Shown piece by piece: positions 1-12,027 of a DNA stretch of 64,000 bases. Under the pieces are notes generated by a model. That model saw nothing but the letters and a program-made list of their open reading frames with translations. It had not been told where the DNA came from and did not search any database. Numbering within the stretch: position 1 is the stretch's first letter; each line of letters opens with the position of its first letter. The stretch is from Dendrophyllia cribrosa (taxonomy: Eukaryota > Cnidaria > Anthozoa > Scleractinia > Dendrophylliidae): NCBI GenBank assembly GCA_024195265.1, contig JAJLRJ010000010.1, positions 2,482,981 to 2,546,980 on the forward strand, written 5' to 3'. A program made the translations under genes and the position numbers.

Positions 1-2190
1 TATTATAATTAAAATATTCAGACCTCATAGTATCAGCTTTGACACAGCATTGCGACTTGGAATACATGTTAGCAATAAGGTTGAAAAATTGTCCACCTAT
101 ACCATAATCGAGTAAACGCTTTAGTAAGACAGGATGCCAAATGGAATCAAAAGCTTTCCTAAAATCCACAAAACAACAAAATAATTTTCCTCGAGGTGTA
201 TTAGTTACATATTTGTCAATCAGTGTACGTAAAGCGAAAATATGATAAGTTGTTCTATTACCAGGGAGAAAACCGATTTGAGAATTATGTAAAAGATTGT
301 TATCTTTTAAAAATAAGTGAAGTCTTGAATTAAGAATACAGCCGAACCTCCCGTAAGCGACCACGAAAAATGTCAAGCATAGGTGGTCGCTTACGGGAAA
401 TGGTCGCTTACGAGAGTTCATACCATATTGGGTCAAAATTTTGCCTCATTAGCATATGGTAACTGCAGAGACTTACCCCATGCGCCAATGCCCATCTAAA
501 CCCATATTAATAATAACTTTTACTCGCCACAAAAATATTTAAGCTTTCCAAAATACTTATTCAGAGTTTCATGGTTCGCTTCTAATAAACTACCTAATAC
601 GGCGAACGGAACAAGTCTCACGATAGTTACAAATTGAATCTTTGATGTCGTTAGGAGGAACTGAACATGAACTAATAAGGATTGGATTGCTAGCTTTAAA
701 TTTGACAGCACTTTTATATTACTGGTGATTTACATGTTAACAAGTGTATTAAAAATCACTAGTCCTAGACATCAGAAGAGTCCTTACTTTTTGTGTTGGT
801 TGGTCGTACGATCTGTAATTATAAGACATTAAAGGTCGTCTCTTTTAAGATTGATAGAGTACAGTGTATGTATGTACATTTTGTTTTAATGTTTTATTCA
901 AGTGAAAAGTCAATTTCGAAAAAAAAACCCGGTACTTCTCATTGAGAAATTTCTGTCTCTTATACTACCCAGGAATGCGATAATTTTACAACACATCATT
1001 ATCCAATTTTCGCTCTATTATCTGTCAAGTGGTCTCTTACGGGAGGTTAAAAACAAAGAGGTTCGACTGTAATGCAAAACAGTTTACCTAAACAACTTGT
1101 CACACAAATCCCTCTATAGTTAGAGGGATTAGATCTATCGACAGATTTATAAATAGCGGTAATCACTCCCTTTGTCCAAATATCCGGATATATTCCTGAC
1201 TTTATAATAAGGTTAAATAACTTAAATAATATTGGAATTAATTCATCTCCACCACATTTTAACATCTCATTTCGAATTCTATCAACCCCTGGTGTTTTCT
1301 TATTCTTAAGTTTTTCAGTGATTGCGGCTTTTATTTCAGTCTGAGAAATGGGCAAATCTAACACAGCACCAAGTGAATCGGATACACCATGTACCTTCGT
1401 TTCCCTGACAGTCGCTGCCTGATCAAGCGAGAGGTTTGATTCGCTGATCGTCGTCATCGTAGAGTGTAGATTTCGAAAGTGTTCAAGGAGCTCAGTCACA
1501 GGGACTGTCGACTGCTGGTTATGATTAGAATTGTTATCAGAATTAAGACGTTTGAGTGATGACCAAAATTGACTAGGATTTTTATCTTTAACAAGATTGT
1601 CAATACTTTCATTATAAAGAAATTGTTTTTTTCTTCGTAACAGCGATTTATATCCTTTATTTATTTCATTAATAAATAAGAGAAACATTTAGTGGTGCCT
1701 TATGAAGTTTGTTGGCGGCCTGTTTAAATAAAAGCTTTAAATTTTTACATTCTATATCAAACCAGGGTTGCGAAGATTTTCGTTTTCTCTTTTTTGTTAA
1801 AAATAATGAGCTTTTAGCGGCCGACTCAATAATGTTATTGAACTGAGAAACGGCTTGATTAACACCTTCTGAGTTGCAGCCAAAGCTATTGTCATTAAAT
1901 TCTTCAATCAATCTACTGATGTCTTGTGATTTGAGAGAATTACTAAATTTTTCCTTTGAATCATCCTTCCATGCAAATTGCATCGGAAGAGAGTGTAAAC
2001 TCCCCCTGTCTAAATTTTGGTCGTGTTGCATTGAGGGTGTCACATTAAGCCAACATATAAGCTGGGAATATAATACGGTATTCCGAATTATAAAATTCAA
2101 AGTGAAGCGAAGCAAGTGTTTACTAGCAGGCTTTTATTCTACGAAAGATCTATCAAAACTGTATCTGCAAATGCGTAAGACTATTCGTAA
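1..2190 (-). mobile_element. Degenerate non-LTR retrotransposon (LINE), RT domain, interrupted
   Basis: Read on the minus strand. A linker region (about 2115-1690) leads into an RT N-terminal block (about 1688-1072) containing KKTPGVDRIRNEMLKC and NPSNYRGICVTSCLGKLFC. The RT palm continues at 336-1 with the catalytic-motif-A-like stretch FVDFRKAFDSIWH, preceded by NSQIGFLPGNRTT. A one-base slip near 1690 shifts the frame between linker and RT block, and a DNA transposon (339-1069) splits the RT. No endonuclease is visible upstream and the window cuts the 3' half off. It is therefore a dead, 5'-truncated relic of a LINE; the clade is not assigned. Confidence 0.88.
339..1069. mobile_element. 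TA-inserting TIR transposon inside the LINE
   Basis: Ends begin CAGCCGAACCTC on the left and CAGTCGAACCTC on the right (read inward). Subterminal copies of CCCGTAAG[CA]GACCAC lie next to each end. TA at 337-338 and 1070-1071 flanks the element. Removing the element and one TA restores an uninterrupted RT reading frame, so both boundaries are exact. About 731 bp, with no transposase reading frame, so it is non-autonomous. TA duplication suggests a Tc1/mariner-pogo type mechanism (inference). Related fragments occur near 11175, 56815, 57605 and 41982. Confidence 0.82.
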
Positions 2191-2727
2191 CAAAATACAT
2201 CGCTGAATCATTGCGTGTTCGATTAGATCAATTTTATACAATGAAATATAAATCACACTAAAACACAATACTTTGAACTCACTTACAAGCCGCTAAGCGC
2301 TTAAAATTTCCAGAAACGTTCAATCGCTGGCAAGACACTGAACTAAGAAGTTTAAAGTGCCTATCACCCCTAGAAAGTTATTTTCAGAATCAACTCTATG
2401 TACATTGAATAGTTGAATGGCAAAATATTTCTTGTTCTGAACATCGTGTTAGTGAGTTATAGAGATTCGAATTTACAAAATGCTAATTAGATGACGTCAA
2501 CTATGGTTGGCGAAATGGTGCAAAATTCACAAAGTTTATGTTCATTCACATTTAACGCTGTTATTATTATTCACGAATATATTTATTCACATTCAACAAC
2601 TAAGTTTTCATTCAAGAAATATTTTCATTCACATTTAACGCTGTTATTATCATTCACGAATGATTCATTCACATTCAACAACTAAGTTTTCATTCAAGAA
2701 ATATATTTATTCACATTTAACGACGTA

Positions 2728-3239
2728 CCGTATATTCTCGAATAAACGCCCCCGGCGTTTATTTAAAACTCAGCCTTGTAGACCCGGCGTTTATTCGAAG
2801 CCGGGCGGCGTTTATTCGGGGCCCGGCGTTTATTAAACAGGGGTATATTTTCACCTTTTTCGAGTAATGTCTTTTAATGGAAAATATATTAAGTTCCACG
2901 AGTTTACAAAGGCAAAACTTAACAAGAACATTTGTGACAGTGACAATTCGTAGTTGCAATCGTATCGTTATGTTTCTGTTTCTTGATTTATAGCTGCCAT
3001 ATGTTAGCAAAGGACATTTGAAAGAACTCGAGAGTATTAACTGGCGGTTTATGCATCTAATTAATTGTACAATAAAAAGCAGTGACCTATACCGAGCTCA
3101 AATAAACGCCGGCCCCGAATAAACGCCGGGACCTCGAATAAACGCCCCCGGCGTTTATTTAAAACTCGGCCTCGTAGACCCGGCGTTTATTTGAACCCGG
3201 CGTTTATTCGGGGCCCGGCGTTTAATCGAGAAAATACGG
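2728..3239. mobile_element. MITE with TA target duplication (empty site at about 7750)
   Basis: Terminal inverted repeats CCGTATATTCTCGAATAAAC (left) and CCGTATTTTCTCGATTAAAC (right, inverted). The interior is made of GGCGTTTATTCG-type subrepeats. TA at 2726-2727 and 3240-3241 flanks it. The inverted copy of the host sequence at about 7745-7755 lacks the element and carries a single TA, which proves the insertion boundaries. 512 bp, non-coding. Confidence 0.85.
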
Positions 3240-3699
3240 TATTTCTTATTCACGAATATATTCATTCACATTTACGAATGTGTTCATTCACATTCAACGG
3301 TTTATATTCGTTTACATTCACGATCGAAATATTCATTCAACACGGTGCAGTATTCATTCAATATTTTCTGCGCACCGTCTTTGCGCATCATTAGAGTACC
3401 AGCTCCTGCTCCATCATTCCTGAACACAACATGGCGGATGAAGGAAGGCTAAACACAAGTGTTACATTGGCAGGGTCTTTTTTCGGCAGCTCTCGACCTC
3501 CTTCAAGAGTGCGAACGGGAATGGGACACTGCGGAAGTAGAAGTGAGAGAGAAAATCCAAATAAGGCTGGAGTATCTCAGTTATAGTAGCTCTCCAGCAA
3601 GTACTGCCTATTGTCAGTATCAACAGCGCAGTACTGAATGAAATACTGGGAAATATACGTCTTTTGCATTGACAATAGATAGGCACGACTCATCAAACT

Positions 3700-4385
3700 G
3701 CACAAACCTTGCAGTGTGCATTTCTGTGACCACCCATGTGGTCTGCCGATCTGGAAGCGTCGGGCGACCTAGGTTTTCAATATCGGAGGAAGTTCTTCTG
3801 CACCTTAGATCATCGGGTTTCACTTTAGACCCCTAATGAGGTAGGCTTTTACTCAACATTCTCGTTTCGTTTAATTTTGGATTGAGATTACCGGCAATTT
3901 ACTGGACAAAAAAAACCAAGAACATTTCAAGGGAAAAAACTTTTTAGAAAATGCACATGTATGTAGCTCTAGTTCACAGCGCCAAGACCTTGCTATTTTT
4001 CACAGTTTCTTTAAAAAAAGACCGTACACGTGTGAAACCCGACGATCTAAGGAGCGGAAGAACTTCCCCCTATATTGAATACCTACAACCAAAGACAAAA
4101 GTGTTGGGAAGGTTCCTTGTTTTCCTCCCCACTCCCCCCTCATCCCCCCTCTTCCAAAGTTGCGGTTAACGCAAATACTTACCTTACACTGTCCTTCAAC
4201 ATTGGATTTGGGGGAGAGGGGGGCTATAAAAAGCGTTGCGCGAGGCTTTAATTGAGCTGAAACCCAAAGGTAGTGTCATTTTTTAGCGTTTTACAAGCCT
4301 TCCCAACTAATTTTGTCTTAGGTTGTGGGTCGCCTGACGCTTCCAGATCGGAAGACCTCAGGGGTGGTCACAGAATACACCGTGC
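3700..4385. mobile_element. TIR element within the left arm
   Basis: Ends match as inverted repeats of about 60 bp: CTGTGACCACCC, then CGATCTGGAAGCGTC and GGCGACC, on both sides (3725-3770 and 4327-4375). The partner arm at about 5680-5700 lacks the insert, supporting insertion between TTGCA and GGCATG. Internal blocks at 3780-3825 and 4030-4075 are also mutually inverted. No ORF. Exact target duplication not resolved. Confidence 0.6.
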
Positions 4386-6553
4386 AAGGGGCATGTACTA
4401 AAACCCGAAACTGACAACGAAATGAAACCACCTAAACGAAACGACCGAAACGAAACCGCCGAAACAACCGAAACGGCCGGAACGACCGAAACGAAACGAA
4501 ATCACCGAAACAAGTGAAGCCGCCGAAATGACCGAAACGAAGAATTGTTTCTCTCCAAACGTTGTCTCGCATATAGGAGCTAAATTTTGACTTTTTTTTA
4601 AAAAAATAAATCACTTTATTTAAGTGTCAAAGGTATTTAGCACGCGAGCGCTAATTGGGGAGAAAACCTCTCAGAGCCAGGAGAGAACCAACGACAGGAA
4701 CTCATAAAAGGAACTTCAGGAACTCATAAAAGGGATGTTTTATGATACTTTTTCTGCCTGCATCAGTGACTTAAAGAGTCCGTGCGGAGAACTGGTCATG
4801 CAACACTAAGATAAACATCCTGTTCAGTTTATCGCCCTTCTGTAAACAAATACCCTAGGTATCAGGTATCAGAGGGTTTCTTTCGCCGCAAAATTCAAAC
4901 TACGGAGAAATTTAGCAAAGATAAAATGTATACATGAATGTAGAATGGGTTGAAGTGAGCGTTCAATATTTACCTGTCAAGAATCCATGTGATAATGTCC
5001 TGGTATTTATTACTCGCCAAGCCTGCAGCTCGAAATACATTAAGTAGCGCTCCACATAAGAACTACGGTGAACTTCACAATTGTTCTGCGGCATTGGCTT
5101 TTTCCCACATAGAATATCTTTGAACACGAATTCTGATTGGCTATTTGATGCGAGGTATTAAGCGTGATATCGCACTCATCTCTTCGCGATTCTTGCGATA
5201 TCGTGTTTTTGCGTGAAACTTACGTGGAATATTTCCTCGTCAGGTAATGAATTTTCCTATAGAATTTAGGCTGCAAGCTGTACTATACGTCTGTCACTAT
5301 AAAAGTTTTCTAATGGTCCTCCCTAAGAGTCACCATTACATTTTTTCACAATCAATGTATTAAAGGTGAACAAATCATATGTTTGTTTTTACGAAATGGG
5401 TAAATGAATGGGTTTCCACTCGGCTTTTGGCGCGAATTTGCGACGTCACAAACTCGATCGACATGCCACATGAAAACCGTTCCCTATTAAGGTTACTAAA
5501 TATTTATATATCTATTAAGGTTACTTTTAGCAACAGCTTAATTTACAAATTTAAGTAGTTTTAGACGTTTCGTCTCGGTCGTTTCTTTCGTTTCGGTGGT
5601 TTCGCTTGTTTCGGTGATTTCGTTTCGTTTCGTTTCGGTCACCTTCGCTCGTTTCGTTTCGTTGTTTCGAGTTTTAGTACATGCCATTGCAAGGTTTGTG
5701 CAGTTTGATGAGTTGTGTCGTATCGTCCACGCAAAAGACGTATATTTCCCAGTATTTCATTCTGTACTGCACTGTTGATACTGACGATAGGCAGAACTTG
5801 CTGGAGAGCTACTATAACTGAGATACTCCAGCCTTATTTAGATTTTCTCTCTCACTTCTACTTCCGCAGTGTCCCATTCCCGGCTGTTCGCACTCTTGAA
5901 GGAGGTCGAGAGCTGCCGAAAAAAGACCCTGCCAATGTAACACTTGTGTTTGGGGTCTTTGGTCTACCCCTACATTGAGGCCTTCTAAGGAGGGTAGCCG
6001 TGTCGCTATGTCGTACCCTTCCAAGTACCGATGTCGCCTAAGCAGCGGTTGCAAATGTCGCTGTCGTTTTTCTTCGTGAATGCAAATGTCGCTGTCACGT
6101 ATTTTGCTGGCTTTTCCTGCATATTATTTAGCGCACTATTTAGCGCAGATCGTAATTCCTGACCTTGAAGTTCAAGTCGTCCTATCATGTTTGATAATGT
6201 TTGAATCCCGTTAGAGCCTAATTTTAAATATACATTGTAACTGCGATGATCTCATTCACTTTTGTTCTTTTCACCGCAGTTCATGTAGATTTGCCGAAGG
6301 AAGACCAAGAAAGCATTGATTCTTATTTCAGTCATTTCAGTCGTCATCACCAATAAATTGTTTTTTGTCTCACGATGTAGTCACTTGGAGTGTAGATACT
6401 TTCATCAAGCGATGAGATTTGGGAGGACTTCAACTGTATTTTCGATTCCAGTGTAATTTACTGAATTTACAATCATGGGTTGCCAGTGACGACCACTGAT
6501 GTATAAATCTTCAAGGATACCTTCATCAAGTTCCTTCCTATAAAGTCATAAAA

Positions 6554-6572
6554 AGTTATGTATGTATGTATG

Positions 6573-6602
<30 letters not shown>
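6554..6602 (+). repeat. (ATGT)n microsatellite
   Basis: About twelve uninterrupted TATG units. Simple repeat in the non-coding mosaic. Confidence 0.95.
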
Positions 6603-6604
<2 letters not shown>

Positions 6605-7164
6605 AGACCATAAAAATAATTGACTTACCTTTTCCACCCTTCCCTAAAGTTCCGAGGCTTTTGAGTGTTATAAGCCTTGTGTGATTTGTGTCGACTTCTG
6701 CGTTTTTCGGACCTTTCTCATTTCCTCTTTTCCTTTTTGTGTTTTCCCATGACTTGTGTGTACTTGTGATACGGGAAGAGTTACTTATTGACCCTTATTT
6801 CACGATGAAAGATCACCAGAGATTACCGGCAGAATTCAGACTTTGAAATAAATGAGCGCCAAAAATCAAAGGTCGCCGATATGTATCTTGATACCGAGCG
6901 TCTACTCTGACTGCACGTCCGATCCAAAAGAGGAAGAAAAGGGCCTTGGGAACGTCGTTGGTAGAAATTTCAATAACAAAGATCAATTGCAACAAACGGA
7001 CCGTCGCGTGTTGATTAATAGACGATATTTTTTTTGTCAATAATGTTTTATTGGTAAATTGCACAACTTTTTCAAGTCGCTGTCTATTTTCAGTGTTTAT
7101 TGTGTCGCCGTCGTATTTTTAAGGCGGAATCGAGTCGCTTGTCGCTGTTTAGAACGTCTCGTGT

Positions 7165-7604
7165 CGGCACAGGTAGCCCAAGCTCAAGTGATGTTTACAG
7201 GTAACTGTTGCGTAATAGCGAGTATGGGGAAAATTCACTTCGAATTTGAGCGTAAAATTAGGAAAGATATCTGAATAAAACTGGCTCACCTGAACTTATT
7301 TGTGTGTTTACTAGTGTCTTGAGTGGTTTTGGGGTCGATTCGAAGCGATTCCAGCGAGTTTTAGTTCAACTGTCTCTTTCTCGAGGGAGGAAGAGACAGT
7401 TGAACTAAAACTCGCTGGAATCGCTTCGAATCGACCCCAAAACCACTCAAGACACTAGTAAACACACAAATAAGTTCAGGTGAGCCAGTTTTATTCAAAT
7501 ATCTTTCCTAATTTTACGCTCAAATTCGAAGTGAATTTTCCCCATACAAATCCTTATAAAACAGTTAACTGTAAACATCACTTGAGCTGGGGCTACCTGT
7601 GGTG
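7165..7604. repeat. Long near-perfect palindrome
   Basis: Arms of about 215 bp are symmetric around 7384-7385 with a 12-bp spacer (TCTCGAGGGAGG). The innermost ~160 bp of each arm look identical. A roughly 20-bp patch near 7205-7223 / 7545-7565 has diverged. The palindrome would form a hairpin in single strands. Non-coding. Confidence 0.85.
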
Positions 7605-7898
7605 TCGGCAGTTTTCGGGGCCATGTCGCTTGTCGCTTTTACCCCTTGGAAGGCCTCTACATTAGGCCTTCCTTCATCCGCCATATTGTGTTCAGGAATG
7701 ATGGAGCAGGAGCTGGTAAATGTGAATGAATATATTCGTGAATAAGAAATACGTCGTTAAATGTGAATAAATATATTTCTTGAATGAAAACTTAGTTGTT
7801 GAATGTGAATGAATATATTCGTGAATGATAATAACAGCGTTAAATGTGAATGAAAATATTTCTTGAATGAAAACTTAGTTGTTGAACGTGAATAATTA

Positions 7899-8300
7899 GA
7901 CCTGCCAAGTCTCACGCCTTAGGCGTGAGTCTCACGCCTTAGGCGTGAGTCTCACGCCTGCGAGTCCAAAACTCCGATCTCACGCCTACTCACGCCTACG
8001 GAGCAATTTCTCACGTCTGACCTATAGATTTGAGCGATCAGCCTAAACTGATCGCATGATCCAATAAAAAATATAGTTACGTTCATGAAAATATGGCACG
8101 TTTTTGCAGGTTTTTATCGTTCTGGACATTACAATTACAGCGGTCTGAGGTCCATGGAAACTTTCCAATTTTTTCGGAAAACTTCGGACATCTTCGGAAT
8201 AGATAGGGTTCTCTTCGGATTTGGTCGGGTCACCTTCGGAAATCCTGGCACTCCCACGAAAAAATTCTCACGTCTATCACTCGGAAAAAGTTGGCAGGTA
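7899..8300. mobile_element. TIR element with ACCTGCCAA ends
   Basis: Ends ACCTGCCAA and TTGGCAGGT are inverted. The insert interrupts the AT-rich repeat that is continuous in the partner arm (about 2560-2580). The left end carries three TCACGCCTTAGGCGTGAG-like dyads. No ORF. Confidence 0.6.
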
Positions 8301-8535
8301 CAATATATTCGTGAATAATAATAACAGCGTTAAATGTGAATGAATATAAACTTTGTGAATTTTGCACTATTTCGCCAACCATACCCCACGGGATTAAAAC
8401 TCGGCGCTTCCGATGTTTATTTTTGACCACAAAGCGCATTTAGCTACCATTCTAGTAAAAATGTTTACAAAAAATCATCATTCTAGTGAAAAATGTTTAC
8501 GAAAAGCGTCCACGAACGCAAAGAAACAAGTTAAA

Positions 8536-8935
8536 TACACCAATATCACGCTAGCATGGCATGAAAATATATTTAATTTAATGGGGAAAAGAGTCCAGTA
8601 TCAAAATCAGCACATCAATATTAGTAAAACTGTAAAGTTTCGTAAAGATTGCTCGTATACTGACGGAGATCTTAGTACTCTGGCCTAATTTTTACAAAGA
8701 AATGTATGGGAAAAACACGAAAACGAGGCTGGACGGGCAATCTATGCCCGTCCACCATACATTTCTTTGTAAAAATGCTCAGTTTCAAAATTTCATATCT
8801 TCGTCAGTTTTCTAGCAATCTTTACAAAACTTTGTAGTTTTACTAATATCGATATGCTGAATTTGATGCCGGGCTCTTTTCCTCAATAAACCAAATATAT
8901 TTTTGTGCCATGCCAGCGTGATATTGGTCTATACC
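8536..8935. repeat. Imperfect palindrome / foldback element
   Basis: 8536-8680 reappears inverted at 8780-8935 with scattered substitutions. The centre (8690-8775) holds a tight inner hairpin with GACGGGC/GCCCGTC arms and TTTACAAAGAAATGTATGG shoulders. The region 8936-9541 that follows shows nothing I can name. Confidence 0.75.
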
Positions 8936-9541
8936 GTGGCCGTCGACGAAGAGCTCGTTTCGTGAAAAATTACACTCGCTTTTGATTTAGGTCTCAGTCA
9001 CGTAGTTGTGTTACTTTGGACCAACGGAATCGAAAACATCAAATGACGGCCAAAAACAAGCACGTTTTGAGGCAAAACCAAAGAAGTGATAAATGGAATG
9101 TTTATGCAAACACCGAAGGAAACGTATCCTTTTTAAAATATACTAAACGCGCGAATCGCTTTTAATAGAACTGGACATTTGTTCACTTGTGCCGTCTATC
9201 CTTCGCTCATACAGAAGCTCTCTGAAATAGAAAAGAATAACAACTTCAGTATTTCCAAAGGGAATAAAAAAAATTGAGAATCGTGGAAGAAAAATCCAGC
9301 TCGTTGTTTCATGTCCATAACATAAATTGTTCGGCTAACGGGTTGCGTGACGGAAGAGTTTCGCCGTGAACGAGCTTCATTAAAATTTGCATGCACTGTT
9401 CTTCGCACCAGAGTAAGGTAAAGGGAAACTTTTGCAAACTTTATTCAGTAAACTGTTTTGGTCAAACAGGGAAAAGGCTGAAACGTACAAATGATTATAA
9501 CTGACAACACCAGAGAGGCCGTTTTTTAAAAAATCGAAAAC

Positions 9542-10250
9542 TGAGGCTGTGTTTTCACTAAGGACAATTTTAGCTAGATAAAGTCAGAAAAGTCAGGAAA
9601 TACAGTGAAAACACTTTGTCTAGTGTTTAGCGAGTTAACAATGCCAACTGTTTTCACAATGAAAAACAACGGTCATACTAGAGTCATACTACCTCGCAAG
9701 ATGGTTTATAAAAACTTGTCCCGACAAATACCGCAGCCAATCGCATCGCGTGTATTGACAGATGCCTGCCAAACAATCTGGCAAAATTATTTTCCAGACG
9801 CTCACCTCGTGGTTCTTTCGCAACAAAACCTTGTATGCTTCAAATATGGCTGACGAATTGCAAAACACTTCCCAATTCTCTCGTATGTTTTGGCGTTGAA
9901 TTGCCAGGATTACAACATTCTGTCGCATCCTCCGCATCTATGAATCGCATCCTCTGAACGAAACTCCCGCTCTTTCGCAAAAATATAGCGAGAATCAGTA
10001 CTAAAAAACGCGGAATTTGTGAACTTTATAGTGAACTTTTATAGTGAACTCATTAACAGCGCTTCCTCTCCCGCCATTTTTGAAAGTTGCGCGGATTTGT
10101 AATTGGAATCTTCCGAGTTTAGTGGCTTAAAATTTCCGAGTAAAAACAGATGTCATGTTTATTAAACTAGCTATTAAAAATGTCGGTCTGTAAACAAACA
10201 CCGAGGAAGAATGTTCAGCTAGTTAATCAACCTAGTGAAAACACAGCCTG
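9542..10250. mobile_element. Non-autonomous TIR element, GGCTGTGTTTTCACTA ends
   Basis: Left end reads AGGCTGTGTTTTCACTAAGG and the right end, inverted, AGGCTGTGTTTTCACTAGG. Subterminal TAGCTAG/CTAGTTAA motifs also mirror. The end style resembles hAT elements (inference). No transposase; internal ORFs are not protein-like. Confidence 0.65.
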
Positions 10251-10344
10251 AATATAATTATTCTGATCTGCTCCCAGACGCACTGTCTAGCCGTGTCTGT
10301 TCGATTATTTATCTTTTTCCAGTAAAATATCGTTTATAGTTATT

Positions 10345-10660
10345 CTTTGCTTATGCACGGTGGTCTAGGGGTTAGCGCGTCGGACTTTCAACCTGAAGGT
10401 CGGTGGTTCGAAGCCTGGTCTCTGCCGTCGTGTTGTTTCCTTAGACAAGAAACTTTACTCCACACTGTCTCTCTCCACCCAGGTGTATAAATGGGTACCG
10501 GCGACAAAATGCTGGGGGTAACCCTGCGATGGACTAGCATCCCATCCAGGGGGGAGTAGCAATATTCCTAGTTGCTTCATGCTACGGAAACCGGGTTAAG
10601 CTCCGGCCGTGTGGGCCATCGTGGCCCGAGTGCGACTTTACCTTTACCTTTGCTTATGCA
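10345..10660 (+). mobile_element. Complete tRNA-derived SINE with 13-bp target duplication
   Basis: The body 10358-10647 (290 bp) is flanked by exact direct repeats CTTTGCTTATGCA at 10345-10357 and 10648-10660. The head is tRNA-related: an A-box-like TGGTCTAGGGGTTAGCGCG and a B-box GGTTCGAAGCC at about 10406-10416, the internal RNA polymerase III promoter. The tail is a short TTTACC repeat. Intact duplications imply a fairly recent insertion. Degenerate relatives appear near 27480-27650, 31015-31160 and 32985-33075. LINE-mediated mobilisation is expected for the class. Confidence 0.85.
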
Positions 10661-10749
10661 TAAACTCTGAAATGGAAAAAAAATTAACAATTTCAGAGTG
10701 TTGGTAAATCGGCGGTGAAACTGAAAATTTATCGTGGATCGGCAAAAGA

Positions 10750-10977
10750 ATGTAAACGGAGGACTGGACTGGACTGGACTGGACTTGTAAAACGAGGACT
10801 TGTAATAGACGGACTTGTAAAACGCGGACTTGTAAAACGCGGACTTGTAAAACTTGTAAAACGCGTTTTACAAGTCCGCGTTTTACTAGTCCTCGTTTTA
10901 CAAGTCCACGTTTTACAAGTCCGCGTTTTAAAAGTCCAGTCCAGTCCAGTCCAGTCCAGTCCAGTCCTCCGTTTACA
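10750..10977. repeat. Palindromic minisatellite
   Basis: The left half is (GGACT)n then repeated GGACTTGTAAAACGC units. The right half is the reverse complement in mirrored order, ending in (AGTCC)n. Symmetry axis at about 10863. Arms of about 113 bp have almost no spacer. Translated ORFs here are repeat artefacts. Confidence 0.9.
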
Positions 10978-10999
10978 GTATGCCACCGGGGTCGGATAT

Positions 11000-12020
11000 T
11001 TAAAGGCTTCAAAATTTTTAATTAACGTCTATAAAAGGGTATTCGTTGTGTTTCAGAGCATCTAAGAACTTACAGGAAGCCAATGAAGATGTACGCCCCT
11101 AATCCATACTTCCACGTAAAGTTATACCTAAATTTGGACGTTTGTTTGGTACTAGTGCATTGATTAATATTTTACAGTCGAACCTCTCCTTACGGACACC
11201 TCTCTAATACGGACACCTCTATTACGGACAGTTTCCTATGTCCCGACAAAATTCTTACATATTTACCTTTACCGCTTTTCAAGTCTGGAAAGTTGCAAAC
11301 ATTTACTTCTTCCTGCCACCCATGCGCTACCAAGGTGGCAGAATCTGAGCCGACGTCCGACGATGCTTGCCGTCTGTACGATTATTTGAGCCCGTGTTAT
11401 GGGCACATTTTCATGCTTTGCTTTCTATATAAGCTATTTTATCCATAAAGTCTTTCATACGCCCAAATTTTTTTTGTAAATATATGCACTGAAATCTCCG
11501 TTTATATCCATTGCGTAATTGAACCAGCGGTAGTCCGTTCTAATCGCACGCGTGCCCCTGCGTTTGAGGAAGTCTCCTCCCAACAAGAACTTCGTGGTGT
11601 GCGCGAAGGAACGCGGGCGCACAAAACGGCTGACGACATGCAAAGAAGAATAATAAGCCATTTAAGAGCAAGTTTACGAAGATTTTTAGAATTCTTTTAG
11701 CGCACAACTTGTTAGAAACTGTGTGCCGATCCTCGACCCACGTAAGGACAGAAGTTTCTTTTATTAATCTTTCTATTATTTCTTTATTACATGTATTAAG
11801 GAAAGGGGTGGACAATTTTAATTGTTAAGTCTTGTTTTTCAGGCAGGTCAACCCTTCTGTACTATTAATGATTTGGCAAAAATTATCATCAAACTTCAAC
11901 TGACAGGTAAGTCTTGTTTAATTTTCAATTCTATCAAATCATTATGTACATATGGGTTACCACGAGATTCACCCCTAAAACAGTTAAAACTATACTACCG
12001 GTAGTTAAATATAAAGATAA
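11000..12020. other. Non-coding interval
   Basis: A solo transposon end, CAGTCGAACCTCTCCTTACG, starts at about 11175, followed by TACGGACACCTCT repeats; its partner end was not found. The rest shows no convincing gene. Confidence 0.5.
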
Positions 12021-12027
12021 AATTTCT

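Larger units (their letters stand above)
2490..8390. repeat. Large interrupted inverted-repeat region
   Basis: The left arm (about 2500-4540) reappears inverted in two blocks on the right (about 5565-5965 and 7680-8385). Shared blocks include AT-rich TTCATTCACATTTAACG repeats, a block around 3440-3670 that matches 5700-5960, and a run of CGAAA-type repeats at 4400-4520 that matches 5570-5670. The arms have been broken by later insertions (2728-3239, about 3705-4385, about 5965-7660, about 7899-8300). Between the arms, 4540-5565 shows nothing recognisable. No coding sequence is seen. It may be a foldback element or an inverted duplication. Confidence 0.7.

Noticed and set aside
4432..4520. Telomere-like CGAAA/TTTCG repeats
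   Set aside because: The unit is irregular and does not match the metazoan TTAGGG repeat; it belongs to the inverted-repeat region.
10644..11065. Overlapping ORFs on both strands
   Set aside because: They read through the palindromic 15-bp repeat array; residue periodicity equals the DNA repeat.
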